Source of the DNA: Saprospiraceae bacterium
GTDB lineage: Bacteria > Bacteroidota > Bacteroidia > Chitinophagales > Saprospiraceae
Assembly (NCBI GenBank): GCA_016715965.1
Contig: JADJXG010000001.1
Span: forward strand, 2,051,501-2,115,500
Length of the DNA: 64,000 nt
Direction of reading: 5' to 3'
Position numbers and translations under genes: made by a program. The notes under the pieces are model-generated. The model was not told where the DNA came from and searched no databases. It saw only the letters and a list, made by a program, of their open reading frames with translations. This document shows positions 56,701-64,000 of this stretch, piece after piece. The stretch's first letter is position 1; the number at the start of each line of letters is the position of its first letter.

Positions 56701-59700
56701 GACCGGTACAGGTACATGGGCTGCCCAGGCAGGAAATCCAGGAACAGCATCGATTACCAATTACAGTTCTTCAAACACAACCATCACTAATTTTTCAAAT
56801 GCTGGTACTTACAATTTTATTTGGACAAACGGTAGTAATTGTTCGGATACTGCCAGTGTGATTGTCACCGCAAAACCCAATGCCGGCTCTGATAAAACAG
56901 TGAGCTGCGTCAACAGCTTTCCTGGAGGATCAACCAACATGACTGGTTCAGGTAGTGGAACATGGACCGCTCAGACCGGTAATCCGGGCACAGCAACTAT
57001 TGTTGATCCATCTTCAGCTACGACTGAAATCAGAGACTTTAGTGCACTGGGCGTTTATAATTTTATATATACCAATGCAAGCAATTGCAAGGACACTGCA
57101 AGGGTGACAGTTACCCAAGGCCCTATAGGATCTGCAACTCCTCAAACAATATGTAGTGGATTAAGCACGAGCATTCCACTTAATTCTACTGTATTTGGTA
57201 CAACATTCACTTGGACAGCGTCCCATTTTTCTGGGGCTTTGATTACTGGCTTCAGTAATTGTGCTGCAGCCTGTGGCTCCAGCATTGCACAGACCTTAAG
57301 CAATTCAAGTAATTTTGCTTCAGGGATAGTAAGATATACCGTCATACCAACAGCACCAAACGGATGTGTTGGTAACAGCTTTACAGTAGATGTTACGGTG
57401 AATCCTACACCAGTTGTTACAGTCAGTACAACTCCTGCATGTATTGGACAAAATAATGGTACGGCTCAAGCCAATGTGTCCGGAGGAGTCATGGCCTATT
57501 CCTATATTTGGAGCAACGGACAGGTAATACCAAATCTCAGCAATTTGAGTCCGGGTACTTTTAATCTCACGGTAACCGATGCAAACCAATGTACAAAAAC
57601 AAGCTCAGGTACAGTTATAGAACAAGGCATCAGCAGCATGACTGCCACTCCAGGAGCTTGTAATTCATTAAATAATTTATACAGTGTAAGCGGAACCATG
57701 AGCTTCCTGAATCCTCCGACAAGTGGTACTTTAACTGTTAGTGTCGGGGCTGTTCAGCAAGTCTTCAATGCTCCATTTACAAGCCCGCAGGCATATATTC
57801 TAAATGGATTGGTGGCAGATGGCGCTGTCCATACTGTAACGGCAATATTTAGCGGTGGGGCAAATTGTTCTAAAACCGTAAACTATACTGCACCGGTAAA
57901 TTGCTTGCCGGTTATCAGACATACAAAGAATTTTGTTTCAGCAACTCAAACAGGAGCATACACGTACAGTGTTGTTTACTCAATTGTTGTTACAAATTCT
58001 GGAGGCGCTGGCCAATATGATTTAAGTGATGTACCATCATTTGATGATGACATTGTTATTAACAATGCATCTTACACCAGCAATGCTCCGGGGAATCCCG
58101 GGTCAGCCTTAGGAGTAGCACCTTGGGTGCTTGCAAATGATCAGGCCATAGTTTCCGGCGGAACGCATACTTACACGCTTACTGTGAGTGCGACTATTAA
58201 TTTAAATCCTGCATCGGGAGGAAATAATGTATACACAAAATGCGGACAAGCCATTCCGGGGAATCCATCTCCGGGAGAAGCATTGTACAATTCTTCAAGA
58301 TTGGATACCAACAATGATGGCATTCCTGAAGAAACTCAGGAAGCTTGTGGCGACATCCCATACATCACTCATGATAAAACGATTGCTTCAATCACCAATT
58401 TGGGAGCAAATATGTATCAGGTAAATTATCAGATCATCGTAAGAAATCTTGGTGGTGTTGCTTCTCAATATGATTTAAATGATATTCCGTCATTTGATGA
58501 TGATATTAGTATTAATACAAGCAGTTATACCTCTAATGCACCTGGAAACCCAGGCGCTGCTTTAGCTGGTAATGGTCCATGGATTCTTGCAAACAATCAA
58601 AGCATTGGCATTGGCTCAATCCACACTTATCAGCTTGCAGTAAAAGTGACCCTGGATCTTAAAGTCGGTTCGTCAGGAAATAATATTTATACGAAATGCG
58701 GACAATCTATTCCTGGAACACCCATCGCTGGCGAAGGCTTATTCAATAAATCAAATATCGACACTAACGATGATGGTGTATTTGAAGAATCAGACGAAGT
58801 TTGTGGCGATCTACCTTATCTGATCAGTACAAAAACGATCAGTAGCATCACTCCGCTTGGTGGAAATCAGCACAACGTAGTATATCAGGTGGTGGTCACA
58901 AATATCGGTGGGGCTAATGGACAATATGATCTCCTGGATACTCCGGGATTTGAAAATGACATCGCCATCAACAGTGCTTCTTACACATCAAACGCACCGG
59001 CTAATCCAGGTTCTGCATTAGCAGGTAGCGGTCCTTGGACACTGGCGAATGACCAATCAATCTTACCTGGCGCAACTCATTCTTATACTTTAACTGTCAG
59101 AGTGACCCTGGATCTATCACCGGGTTCCGGAGGAGATAACGTTTATACAAAATGTGAACAAGGTACTCCGGGTGATCCGACTGCTTCCCAAGGATTGTAC
59201 AATCAGTCTACAGTAGATATCAACAATGATGGAATTCCGGAAATTACCAGCGAGGTATGTGGTGATTTGCCTTATATCACTCACGATAAAACTTTAGGAA
59301 GCATCCAAAACCTGGGTTCAAATATGTACAATATCACTTACAATATTGTGGTGAGAAATACCGGAGGAGTCTCTGGTCCTTATGATTTATTTGATGCTCC
59401 TGGCTTTGATGATGACATCAGTATTTTGAGCGCAAGCTATACCTCCAATGTGGGTGGAAATCCCGGAGCGGCTTTATTAGGTTCAGGTCCTTGGCAATTG
59501 GCCAATGATCAAAACATCCTGGCAGGCGCAACTCAAACTTATGTGATTGTAGTCAAAGTAAGTCTGGATTTGAAACCAGGTTCTTCAGGTGACAACGTTT
59601 ACAGAAAATGCGAACAAACAACTCCGGGCAATCCTATTGCAGGAGAAGGATTGTTTAATTTGTCCAGAATTGATACCAACAACGATGGAATTCCTGAACA

Positions 59701-62700
59701 GACTGATGTGGCTTGTGGAGACTTACCTTACCTGAGCCACGACAAAACGATCAGTTCAATCGTACATCTTGGCAGCAATATGTATAATGTAAGTTATCAA
59801 ATTGTGGTTACCAATACTGGCGGAGCAACCGGTCAATACAACCTTTCTGATATTCCTGGATTTGATGATGACTTTACCATTGTATCGTCTTCTTATACTT
59901 CTACTGCCCCTGGCAATCCAGGCTCAGCATTAGCTGGTAATGGACCTTGGACCCTTGCAAATAACCAGTCCATTCTGGTTTCTGCAACTTATACGTATAC
60001 GGTCCTTGTTAAAACTACCTTGGATCTGAATCCTGGTTCTTCAGGAGATAATTTTTACAGATCTTGTGGAACCCAAGTACTTGGTGATCCAAGCGCAGGG
60101 GAAGGTTTATACAACCAATCCAGACTCGATGTAAATAATGACGGCATTGCTGATGAGACGGATGAAGTCTGTTCAGATGTGCCTTTCATTACCAATTCTA
60201 AAACGCTTACAGGCATCACCAATTTAGGTGGAAATATGTATAACGTGACTTATCAGATGACTGTAAGAAATACAGGAGGTGCTGTAGGTCAATACGACCT
60301 CATAGACGTACCTGGATTTGATAACGATATCAGTATAGTCAGTGCTTCGTTTACAAGTACTGCTCCTGGTAATGCGGGTGGTGTTCTGGCAGGAATTGGA
60401 CCTTGGACTCTTGCAAACGATCAAAATATTCTTGCGGGAGCCAACCATGTTTATACTATCACGGTCAAAGTAACCCTGGATTTGAGCCCTCTTTCCGGAG
60501 GAAACAATGTGTATACAAAATGTGGACAAGCTACTCCTGGAGATCCTGTAGCCGGTGAAGGTTTGTATAATCAGGCTTTATTGGATACCAACAACGATGG
60601 AATTCCGGATGATACAGATGAGGTTTGTGGCGATCTGCCATACATTACACATGATAAAACAGTGTTGAGCATAACTCCTGTCGGAGCCAATACTTACAAC
60701 GTAAGCTACCAGATTGAAGTGAGAAATATTGGAGGCGCCACCGGACAATATGATTTAACCGATGCTCCTGGATTTGATAATGATTTTACGATCATCACTT
60801 CTTCTTATACTTCTAATGTGGTTGGAAATCCTGGTAATAACTTATTGGGCTCAGGGCCTTGGTTATTAGCCAACGATCAAACCATTCCTGCTGGAAGTAC
60901 CCATACTTATACGGTATTGATTAGAACGAATCTGGATCTGGCTCCTGGGTCTGGCGGAGATAATTTATACAGAGCCTGTGGTACCGCAGTGTTCGGTGAT
61001 CCGGCTCCGGGAGAAGCCTTGTACAATCAATCAAGGCTTGATTTTAACAATGACGGAATTGCCGATGAAACGGATGAAGTTTGTTCTGATTTACCGTTTA
61101 TCACCAATGAAAAAACCATTTCCGGTATTACCAATCTTGGTGGAAACATGTACAATGTTACCTATGTCATGACAGTTAGAAATCTTGGTGGATTACCGGG
61201 TCAATATGACTTGGTTGATATACCGGGCTTTGACGATGATATTACCATCAACAATGCCTCTTATACAAGTACAGCACCCGGTGTACCTGGAGGAGCCCTT
61301 CTTGGAACAGGACCTTGGTCTCTTGCAAACGATCAAGCCATCCTGGCAGGAGCAACTCATAGTTATACCATCACAGTAAAAATTACTCTGGATCTATCTC
61401 CAAATTCTCCTGGTAATAATGTGTACACCAAATGTGGCCAAATTACTCCAGGAAATCCTGCACCTGGAGAAGGGCTTTACAACCAGGCATTACTCGATAC
61501 AAATAATGATGGAGTACCTGAAGAAACAGATGAAGTTTGCGGTGATGTACCATACATTATACATGATAAAACCATTGCATCGATAGTGCCTCTGGGTGCA
61601 AATATGTACAATGTAAGTTATCAAATTGTAGTCAGAAATATTGGTGGAACAACAGGCCAATATGATTTAATTGATGCTCAGGGATTCGACAATGACTTTA
61701 CAATCAATAACGCATCCTTCACATCGACAGCTCCAGGAAATCCAGGCTCTGCACTAGCAGGTTCAGGCCCCTGGATGCTTGCAAATGATTTAGGAATTTC
61801 TGCTGGTGCCATTCACACTTATTTGTTGACAATAAAAGTAAGTTTGGATTTAGAACCAGGTTCCGGAGGCGATAATGTTTATACCAAATGCGGCAATGTC
61901 ACTCCAGGCAATCCTGCACCAGGCGAAGGTCTTTACAATGAATCAAGAATCGATGTCAACAATGACGGAATTCCTGAAGAAACAGATGAAGTATGTGGAG
62001 ATGTCCCTTACGTGACAAGTTCTAAAACGGTGAGCTCAATCACTCCATTGGGTGCAAATAAATATGCTGTCAGCTATCAGCTGGTTGTCAGAAATCTTGG
62101 AGCTGTCAACGGCAATTACAATTTGGTAGATGCTCCCGGCTTTGATGATGACATCAGTATTAATTCAGCTTCCTATACATCCACTGCTCCAGGTAATCCT
62201 GGTGGTGCGCTCATTGGTGCCGGACCATGGTCTTTGGCTAATATCTTAACAATTTTACCAGGAGCCACTCATACCTATACTTTGACGATCAACGTCACTC
62301 TGGATTTAAGTCCATTATCATCCGGCGATAATGTTTATACCAAATGCGGCAATGTCACTCCAGGCAATCCTGCACCAGGCGAAGGTCTGTATAATGAATT
62401 GAGAATGGATAGCAACAACGATGGTATTCCGGAAGAAACTGATGAGGTTTGTGCCGACATTCCATATGTAACTCACGAAAAAACGATTCAAAATATTACC
62501 CCACTAGGCGGTAATATGTACAATATTAGCTACCAGATTCTGGTCAGAAATATTGGAGGAGCAAATGGTAATTATGATCTGACTGACTTACCAGGATTGG
62601 ATGATGACATCACCATTAATACAAGTAGTTATACTTCTTCTGCTCCTGGTAATCCGGGTGCTGCATTGAATACTACTGGTCCGTGGACCCTGGCAAACGA

Positions 62701-64000
62701 TCAGGGAATATTAGCCGGAGCCACTCATACCTACACCGTAGTGCTTAAAGTGACTCTGGATCTGAATCCTGCATCTGGTGGAAATAATATCTATACCAAA
62801 TGTGGTGCAACCACGCCTGGAGATCCTAACACGGGTGAAGGTTTGTACAACCAATCAAGATTGGACTCTAATAATGATGGGGTTCCTGAAGAAACCAAGG
62901 AAACCTGTGGAGATCTTCCATTTATCACTAGCAGCAAAACGGTGGGAGGAATCAGTTCTCTTGGTGGAAACATGTACAATGTAAGCTATGATATTACGGT
63001 AAGAAATCTAGGTGGCGCTTCTGGTACTTATGACCTGACAGATGCCCCTGGTTTTGATGATGATATCACGATCAATAATGTAAGTTACACAAGCACCGTA
63101 GTTGGAAACCCAGGAGGTGTTTTGGCAGGAACCGGTCCATGGACTTTGGCGAATGATCAAAACATTCCTGCAGGTGCCATCCAGACTTATACTCTGAGCT
63201 TTAAAGTTACCATTGATCTGAAGGCAGGTTCCGGTGGAAATAATGTGTATAATTCTTGTGGTCAGAGCAATCCTGGAAATCCAATTCCGGGTGAAGGCTT
63301 GTTTAATGAAGCAAGAGTGGACCTTAACAATGATGGAGTACCAGATATTACCAACAGAGCATGCGGTGATCTTCCATACGTTGCCCATGAAAAAACAATC
63401 AGCAGCATTACTCCACTTGGATCCAATATGTATCATGTCAGCTACAATATCGTGGTGAGAAATGACGGTGGTAGCCAAGGAGTTTATGATCTGACAGACT
63501 TGCCGGGATTTGATGACGATATTGCAATCCAAGCAGCTTCGTTCACAACAAATATTCCAGGAAAACCTGGTTCTGCACTGGCATTGGCAGGCCCATGGAT
63601 ATTGGCAAATAACCAAACTATAGATCCGAAATCAACTCAGACCTATACTGTTTTAGTAAAAGTGACTCTGGATCTTTCTACTGGTTCAGGAGGAAATAAT
63701 GTTTACACAAAATGTGGAGCAGTGATTCCTAATGACCCAACCAGCGGAGAAGGTTTATACAATCAATCGAGAATTGATCATAACGACGACGGAATTCCAG
63801 AAGATACCAAGGAAACTTGTGGAGATTTACCTTACATCACCCATGAAAAAACATTGGTGAGCACCGTATCAAACGGAGGAAATAAATATCAGATTAATTA
63901 CCAAGTGGTCGTAAGAAATCTCGGAGGCGCCAATGGTCAATATGACCTGACAGATATCCCGGGATTCGATGATGACATCAGCATTAATTCTGCGAGTTTC
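50798..64000 (+). CDS. Giant secreted repeat protein (adhesin-like), 3' end beyond the window
   Basis: One open frame of 4401 codons from ATG 50798 to the window edge without a stop. Signal peptide: hydrophobic LLSLVFLFLSFAEINGQ at about 22-38. Residues ~60-800: a DUF7948-like start (RFMENKGQVP) and SBBP-like beta-propeller blades (DPTDGIVYCAGAS, DGFIAVFSKDLGTLHYSTYIG, DGYIAKFSSFNSIDWGTYVG). Residues ~800-958: GEVED domain (GWIDFNNDGVFN, NGEVEDYLIC). Residues ~961-2107: fourteen Ig-like repeats. Then a PKD-like domain (~2108-2203), a SprB repeat (~2203-2275; NVSGGVMAYSYIWSNGQ) and a spacer. From ~2371 to the edge: fourteen 152-residue DUF11-like repeats. Export by Sec and then T9SS is likely, but the C-terminal sorting domain would lie outside. 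Probable role: surface adhesin or gliding-type filament, by analogy with SprB-class proteins; this is inference. Confidence 0.93.
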   Translation, partial: MSTCATSTQQFRLLPKSASKLLSLVFLFLSFAEINGQKLKIHPDSVHSLRVKETLKKNAEIIRFMENKGQVPIPEVKYYLEGKQGTVLVMNNKLRFVANDYITMKKESPMLKDKDNKPVTEDEKILTSQHSFSMEFVESNPNPKLVLGNSFSTRYNFFLGTDESKWVSGVSAAKDITLEDVYPGIDIRLYSNEDGSLEFDWVMEPGADYSKINLLFDGQDKLSIGKKGELNVGLRFRDIKFNIPESYQVAETGKVPVNFAFKTDDNHVSFKTNSKIDPQLPLVIDPTLSWGTFMDGNDPDFDQYLFGIQVDPTDGIVYCAGASNRQIATASPPYDANGYKNVITGFGTGATPRVAMVYRVSSSGNDLIDLTLYGPDAVSGSNEVAAYALSLSTNNVFIGGRTTVNLPMTGSPFDGTRNGNDGFIAVFSKDLGTLHYSTYIGSTGTENLGVPSIRALSDNSYIFCATVTAALDAAYITSGVADNSFSGDADGYIAKFSSFNSIDWGTYVGGGEEETLNDIEVFADGRVAFAGWGNNTDASLTETNPASSGSNSNGNLDGFIGVLNSTGTAFNYREEIGGANADQFNDVEIVNGLIAFTGSVSSGYPTTGGTYDTSHNGETDAVVGVVNSAGSSGYAATFFGGPGSEIGSGVQQVSQTNCDGSVQSFLLVFGTAEAGIPTVNIGSDPFYNSSNSGGLDMFFAGFNQSVTTLQYATNIGGQYNDYLGDTGAPRGANHLYVKGANIFVGTTTHSASHTPTVVSGGFDTQKSNTGNPTQDDTHVLFSILFNSLLESDYSDAPSSYGAPSHTLDCANIRINSLDSEGAATPGANANGDDNAGIDDEDGISTFPIYQAGGPQNISVNVNSIINTTGLAATLYGWIDFNNDGVFNASELASTSVANGFSGTKTLNWTGVTVSGAPSGQYLRLRLTTNSLSDDGSTSTLDERSTASASNGEVEDYLICVKPTAGTDKTVSCISLPGGSSTMTATGTGTWTAQAGNPGTATITNTSSPTTTITNFSVAGDYFFIWTNSTACAKDTVKITVTAKPNAGINQNVNCAVLPGGTATMAAVGSGTWTAQVGNPGTASITNSTSPTTTITNFSVAGTYNFIWTNASNCTDTASVIVTAKPNAGSDQNITCLTSLPGGSATMAGTGSGTWTAQAGNPGTASITNTTSPTTTITNFSVAGTYYFIWTNASNCTDTASVTVTAKPNAGADQNVSCVVSFPGGSATMTGTGTGTWTAQAGNPGTASITNTSSPTTTITNFSALGTYSFIWTNGSNCTDTARVIVTSKPDAGADQNVNCVASFPGGTATMAASGSGTWTAQAGNPGTSNITNTSSPTTTITNFSVAGTYSYIWTNGSNCADTARVIVTAKPNAGADQNVNCVASFPGGSATMAATGSGTWSAQAGNPGTASITNTSSPTTTITSFSVAGTYNFIWTNGSNCTDTASIVVTAKPNAGADQNVNCVASFPGGSASMAGTGTGTWSAQAGNPGTASITNTTSPTTTITNFSVAGTYNFIWTNASNCTDTASITVTAKPNAGVDQNVSCVVSFPGGSATMAGTGTGTWTAQAGNPGTASITNTNSPTTTITNFSALGTYSFIWTNGSNCTDTARVIVTSKPDAGPDQNVNCVTSFPGGTATMAASGSGTWTAQAGNPGSANITNTGSPTTTITNFSVVGTYSFIWTNGSNCADTARVIVTAKPNAGADQNVNCVAAFPGGSATMAATGTGTWSAQAGNPGSASITNTTSPTTSISNFSVAGTYHFIWTNASNCTDTASVTVTAKPNAGADQNVNCVAAFPGGSATMAGTGTGIWSAQAGNPGTASITNTSSPTTTITNFSVAGTYNFIWTNASNCTDTASVTVTAKPNAGVDQNVSCVISFPGGSATMAGTGTGTWTAQAGNPGSASITNSGSPTTTITNFSVIGTYSFIWTNGSNCTDTARVIVTSKPDAGPDQNVNCVASFPGGSATMAGTGTGTWAAQAGNPGTASITNYSSSNTTITNFSNAGTYNFIWTNGSNCSDTASVIVTAKPNAGSDKTVSCVNSFPGGSTNMTGSGSGTWTAQTGNPGTATIVDPSSATTEIRDFSALGVYNFIYTNASNCKDTARVTVTQGPIGSATPQTICSGLSTSIPLNSTVFGTTFTWTASHFSGALITGFSNCAAACGSSIAQTLSNSSNFASGIVRYTVIPTAPNGCVGNSFTVDVTVNPTPVVTVSTTPACIGQNNGTAQANVSGGVMAYSYIWSNGQVIPNLSNLSPGTFNLTVTDANQCTKTSSGTVIEQGISSMTATPGACNSLNNLYSVSGTMSFLNPPTSGTLTVSVGAVQQVFNAPFTSPQAYILNGLVADGAVHTVTAIFSGGANCSKTVNYTAPVNCLPVIRHTKNFVSATQTGAYTYSVVYSIVVTNSGGAGQYDLSDVPSFDDDIVINNASYTSNAPGNPGSALGVAPWVLANDQAIVSGGTHTYTLTVSATINLNPASGGNNVYTKCGQAIPGNPSPGEALYNSSRLDTNNDGIPEETQEACGDIPYITHDKTIASITNLGANMYQVNYQIIVRNLGGVASQYDLNDIPSFDDDISINTSSYTSNAPGNPGAALAGNGPWILANNQSIGIGSIHTYQLAVKVTLDLKVGSSGNNIYTKCGQSIPGTPIAGEGLFNKSNIDTNDDGVFEESDEVCGDLPYLISTKTISSITPLGGNQHNVVYQVVVTNIGGANGQYDLLDTPGFENDIAINSASYTSNAPANPGSALAGSGPWTLANDQSILPGATHSYTLTVRVTLDLSPGSGGDNVYTKCEQGTPGDPTASQGLYNQSTVDINNDGIPEITSEVCGDLPYITHDKTLGSIQNLGSNMYNITYNIVVRNTGGVSGPYDLFDAPGFDDDISILSASYTSNVGGNPGAALLGSGPWQLANDQNILAGATQTYVIVVKVSLDLKPGSSGDNVYRKCEQTTPGNPIAGEGLFNLSRIDTNNDGIPEQTDVACGDLPYLSHDKTISSIVHLGSNMYNVSYQIVVTNTGGATGQYNLSDIPGFDDDFTIVSSSYTSTAPGNPGSALAGNGPWTLANNQSILVSATYTYTVLVKTTLDLNPGSSGDNFYRSCGTQVLGDPSAGEGLYNQSRLDVNNDGIADETDEVCSDVPFITNSKTLTGITNLGGNMYNVTYQMTVRNTGGAVGQYDLIDVPGFDNDISIVSASFTSTAPGNAGGVLAGIGPWTLANDQNILAGANHVYTITVKVTLDLSPLSGGNNVYTKCGQATPGDPVAGEGLYNQALLDTNNDGIPDDTDEVCGDLPYITHDKTVLSITPVGANTYNVSYQIEVRNIGGATGQYDLTDAPGFDNDFTIITSSYTSNVVGNPGNNLLGSGPWLLANDQTIPAGSTHTYTVLIRTNLDLAPGSGGDNLYRACGTAVFGDPAPGEALYNQSRLDFNNDGIADETDEVCSDLPFITNEKTISGITNLGGNMYNVTYVMTVRNLGGLPGQYDLVDIPGFDDDITINNASYTSTAPGVPGGALLGTGPWSLANDQAILAGATHSYTITVKITLDLSPNSPGNNVYTKCGQITPGNPAPGEGLYNQALLDTNNDGVPEETDEVCGDVPYIIHDKTIASIVPLGANMYNVSYQIVVRNIGGTTGQYDLIDAQGFDNDFTINNASFTSTAPGNPGSALAGSGPWMLANDLGISAGAIHTYLLTIKVSLDLEPGSGGDNVYTKCGNVTPGNPAPGEGLYNESRIDVNNDGIPEETDEVCGDVPYVTSSKTVSSITPLGANKYAVSYQLVVRNLGAVNGNYNLVDAPGFDDDISINSASYTSTAPGNPGGALIGAGPWSLANILTILPGATHTYTLTINVTLDLSPLSSGDNVYTKCGNVTPGNPAPGEGLYNELRMDSNNDGIPEETDEVCADIPYVTHEKTIQNITPLGGNMYNISYQILVRNIGGANGNYDLTDLPGLDDDITINTSSYTSSAPGNPGAALNTTGPWTLANDQGILAGATHTYTVVLKVTLDLNPASGGNNIYTKCGATTPGDPNTGEGLYNQSRLDSNNDGVPEETKETCGDLPFITSSKTVGGISSLGGNMYNVSYDITVRNLGGASGTYDLTDAPGFDDDITINNVSYTSTVVGNPGGVLAGTGPWTLANDQNIPAGAIQTYTLSFKVTIDLKAGSGGNNVYNSCGQSNPGNPIPGEGLFNEARVDLNNDGVPDITNRACGDLPYVAHEKTISSITPLGSNMYHVSYNIVVRNDGGSQGVYDLTDLPGFDDDIAIQAASFTTNIPGKPGSALALAGPWILANNQTIDPKSTQTYTVLVKVTLDLSTGSGGNNVYTKCGAVIPNDPTSGEGLYNQSRIDHNDDGIPEDTKETCGDLPYITHEKTLVSTVSNGGNKYQINYQVVVRNLGGANGQYDLTDIPGFDDDISINSASF
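53678..57118 (+). repeat. Fourteen ~246-bp (82-codon) Ig-like repeats within the giant gene
   Basis: Units begin with AAACC(A/T)..GC(A/G)GG encoding KP(N/D)AG at about 53678, 53924, 54166, 54412, 54658, 54904, 55150, 55396, 55642, 55888, 56135, 56381, 56627 and 56873. Each encodes KPNAGADQNVxC, then PGGSATM, GTWTAQAGNPGTASITN, SPTTTITNFSVAGTYxFIW and NCTDTA. Units 4, 8 and 12, and units 5, 9 and 13, are closest to each other, revealing a 984-bp higher-order period of four units. One Cys near the start and one near the end of each unit could pair. Confidence 0.95.
57908..64000 (+). repeat. Fourteen 152-codon DUF11-like repeats within the giant gene, last one cut
   Basis: Anchored on the PYITHDKT codons, units start at 57908, 58358, 58814, 59270, 59726, 60182, 60638, 61094, 61550, 62006, 62462, 62918, 63374 and 63830. 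The first step is 450 bp and every later step exactly 456 bp. Each encodes a DUF11-like beta-sandwich (NxYQIVVRNxGGxxGQYDL, PGFDDDI, GPWxLANDQ, HTYT), then Y(T/R)KCG, a GEGLYNQSRLD linker and a DxNNDGIPEETDEVCGD end. The last is a DxNxDG calcium-type loop. Two Cys per unit recur. Units alternate PYI(T/I)HDKT- and PFITN(S/E)KT-like types in the 59726-61550 stretch. Confidence 0.95.

Overview
The window reads as chromosomal DNA of a member of the Bacteroidota, probably Saprospiria-like. Evidence: several secreted proteins end in type IX secretion (T9SS) C-terminal sorting domains; there are SprB, GEVED, PKD-like, ASPIC/UnbV and Omp28 domains; Shine-Dalgarno sequences are scarce; and a few promoters fit the Bacteroidota TTTG / TAnnTTTG pattern. 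No rRNA, tRNA or CRISPR array was recognised. The genus assignment is inference.

Layout. 1-1866 is a tandem array of 153/174-bp units that leaves one frame open and runs off the left edge. 2115-5492 is icmF, a fused B12-dependent acyl-CoA mutase with its GTPase chaperone. 5633-6117 is a 113-bp tandem repeat with two hairpins per unit. 6396-7883 is a DUF4394 lipoprotein. 8477-16705 is a defence-like island: cytosolic 5'-nucleotidase, a short methylase subunit, an Eco57I-like adenine methylase, a Fic protein and a GIY-YIG (T5orf172)/helicase protein. A 1311-bp IS481-type element with a 7-bp target duplication splits the second methylase. 17177-19490 holds two fragments, perhaps of one HEPN-like gene, separated by a degenerate IS3 element.

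19575-37860 is mixed: a GT39-type glycosyltransferase, a C25-like T9SS protein, a leaderless subtilase followed by a free-standing I9-like inhibitor, an EamA transporter, an Omp28 protein, a DUF4143 ATPase between two diverged copies of a ~293-bp segment, an outer-membrane protein with an in-frame stop, an ASPIC/UnbV protein, a LytS/LytTR two-component pair, a lipoprotein and a 36-aa membrane peptide.

38002-44462 encodes an essentially complete molybdenum-cofactor pathway: moaA is divergent from moeA - tauE-like - mobA - moaD - moeB(rhodanese) - moaE - moaC/mogA fusion, most genes overlapping or nearly touching. Next come tryptophanase plus an OsmC-family protein (44903-46727) and an exported S9 peptidase (47131-49791, minus).

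50798-64000 is one uninterrupted frame of 4401 codons that leaves the right edge. It encodes a giant secreted repeat protein: signal peptide, ENKGQ/SBBP-like propeller, GEVED, fourteen ~82-residue Ig-like repeats, PKD-like and SprB modules, then fourteen 152-residue repeats at an almost invariant 456-bp period.
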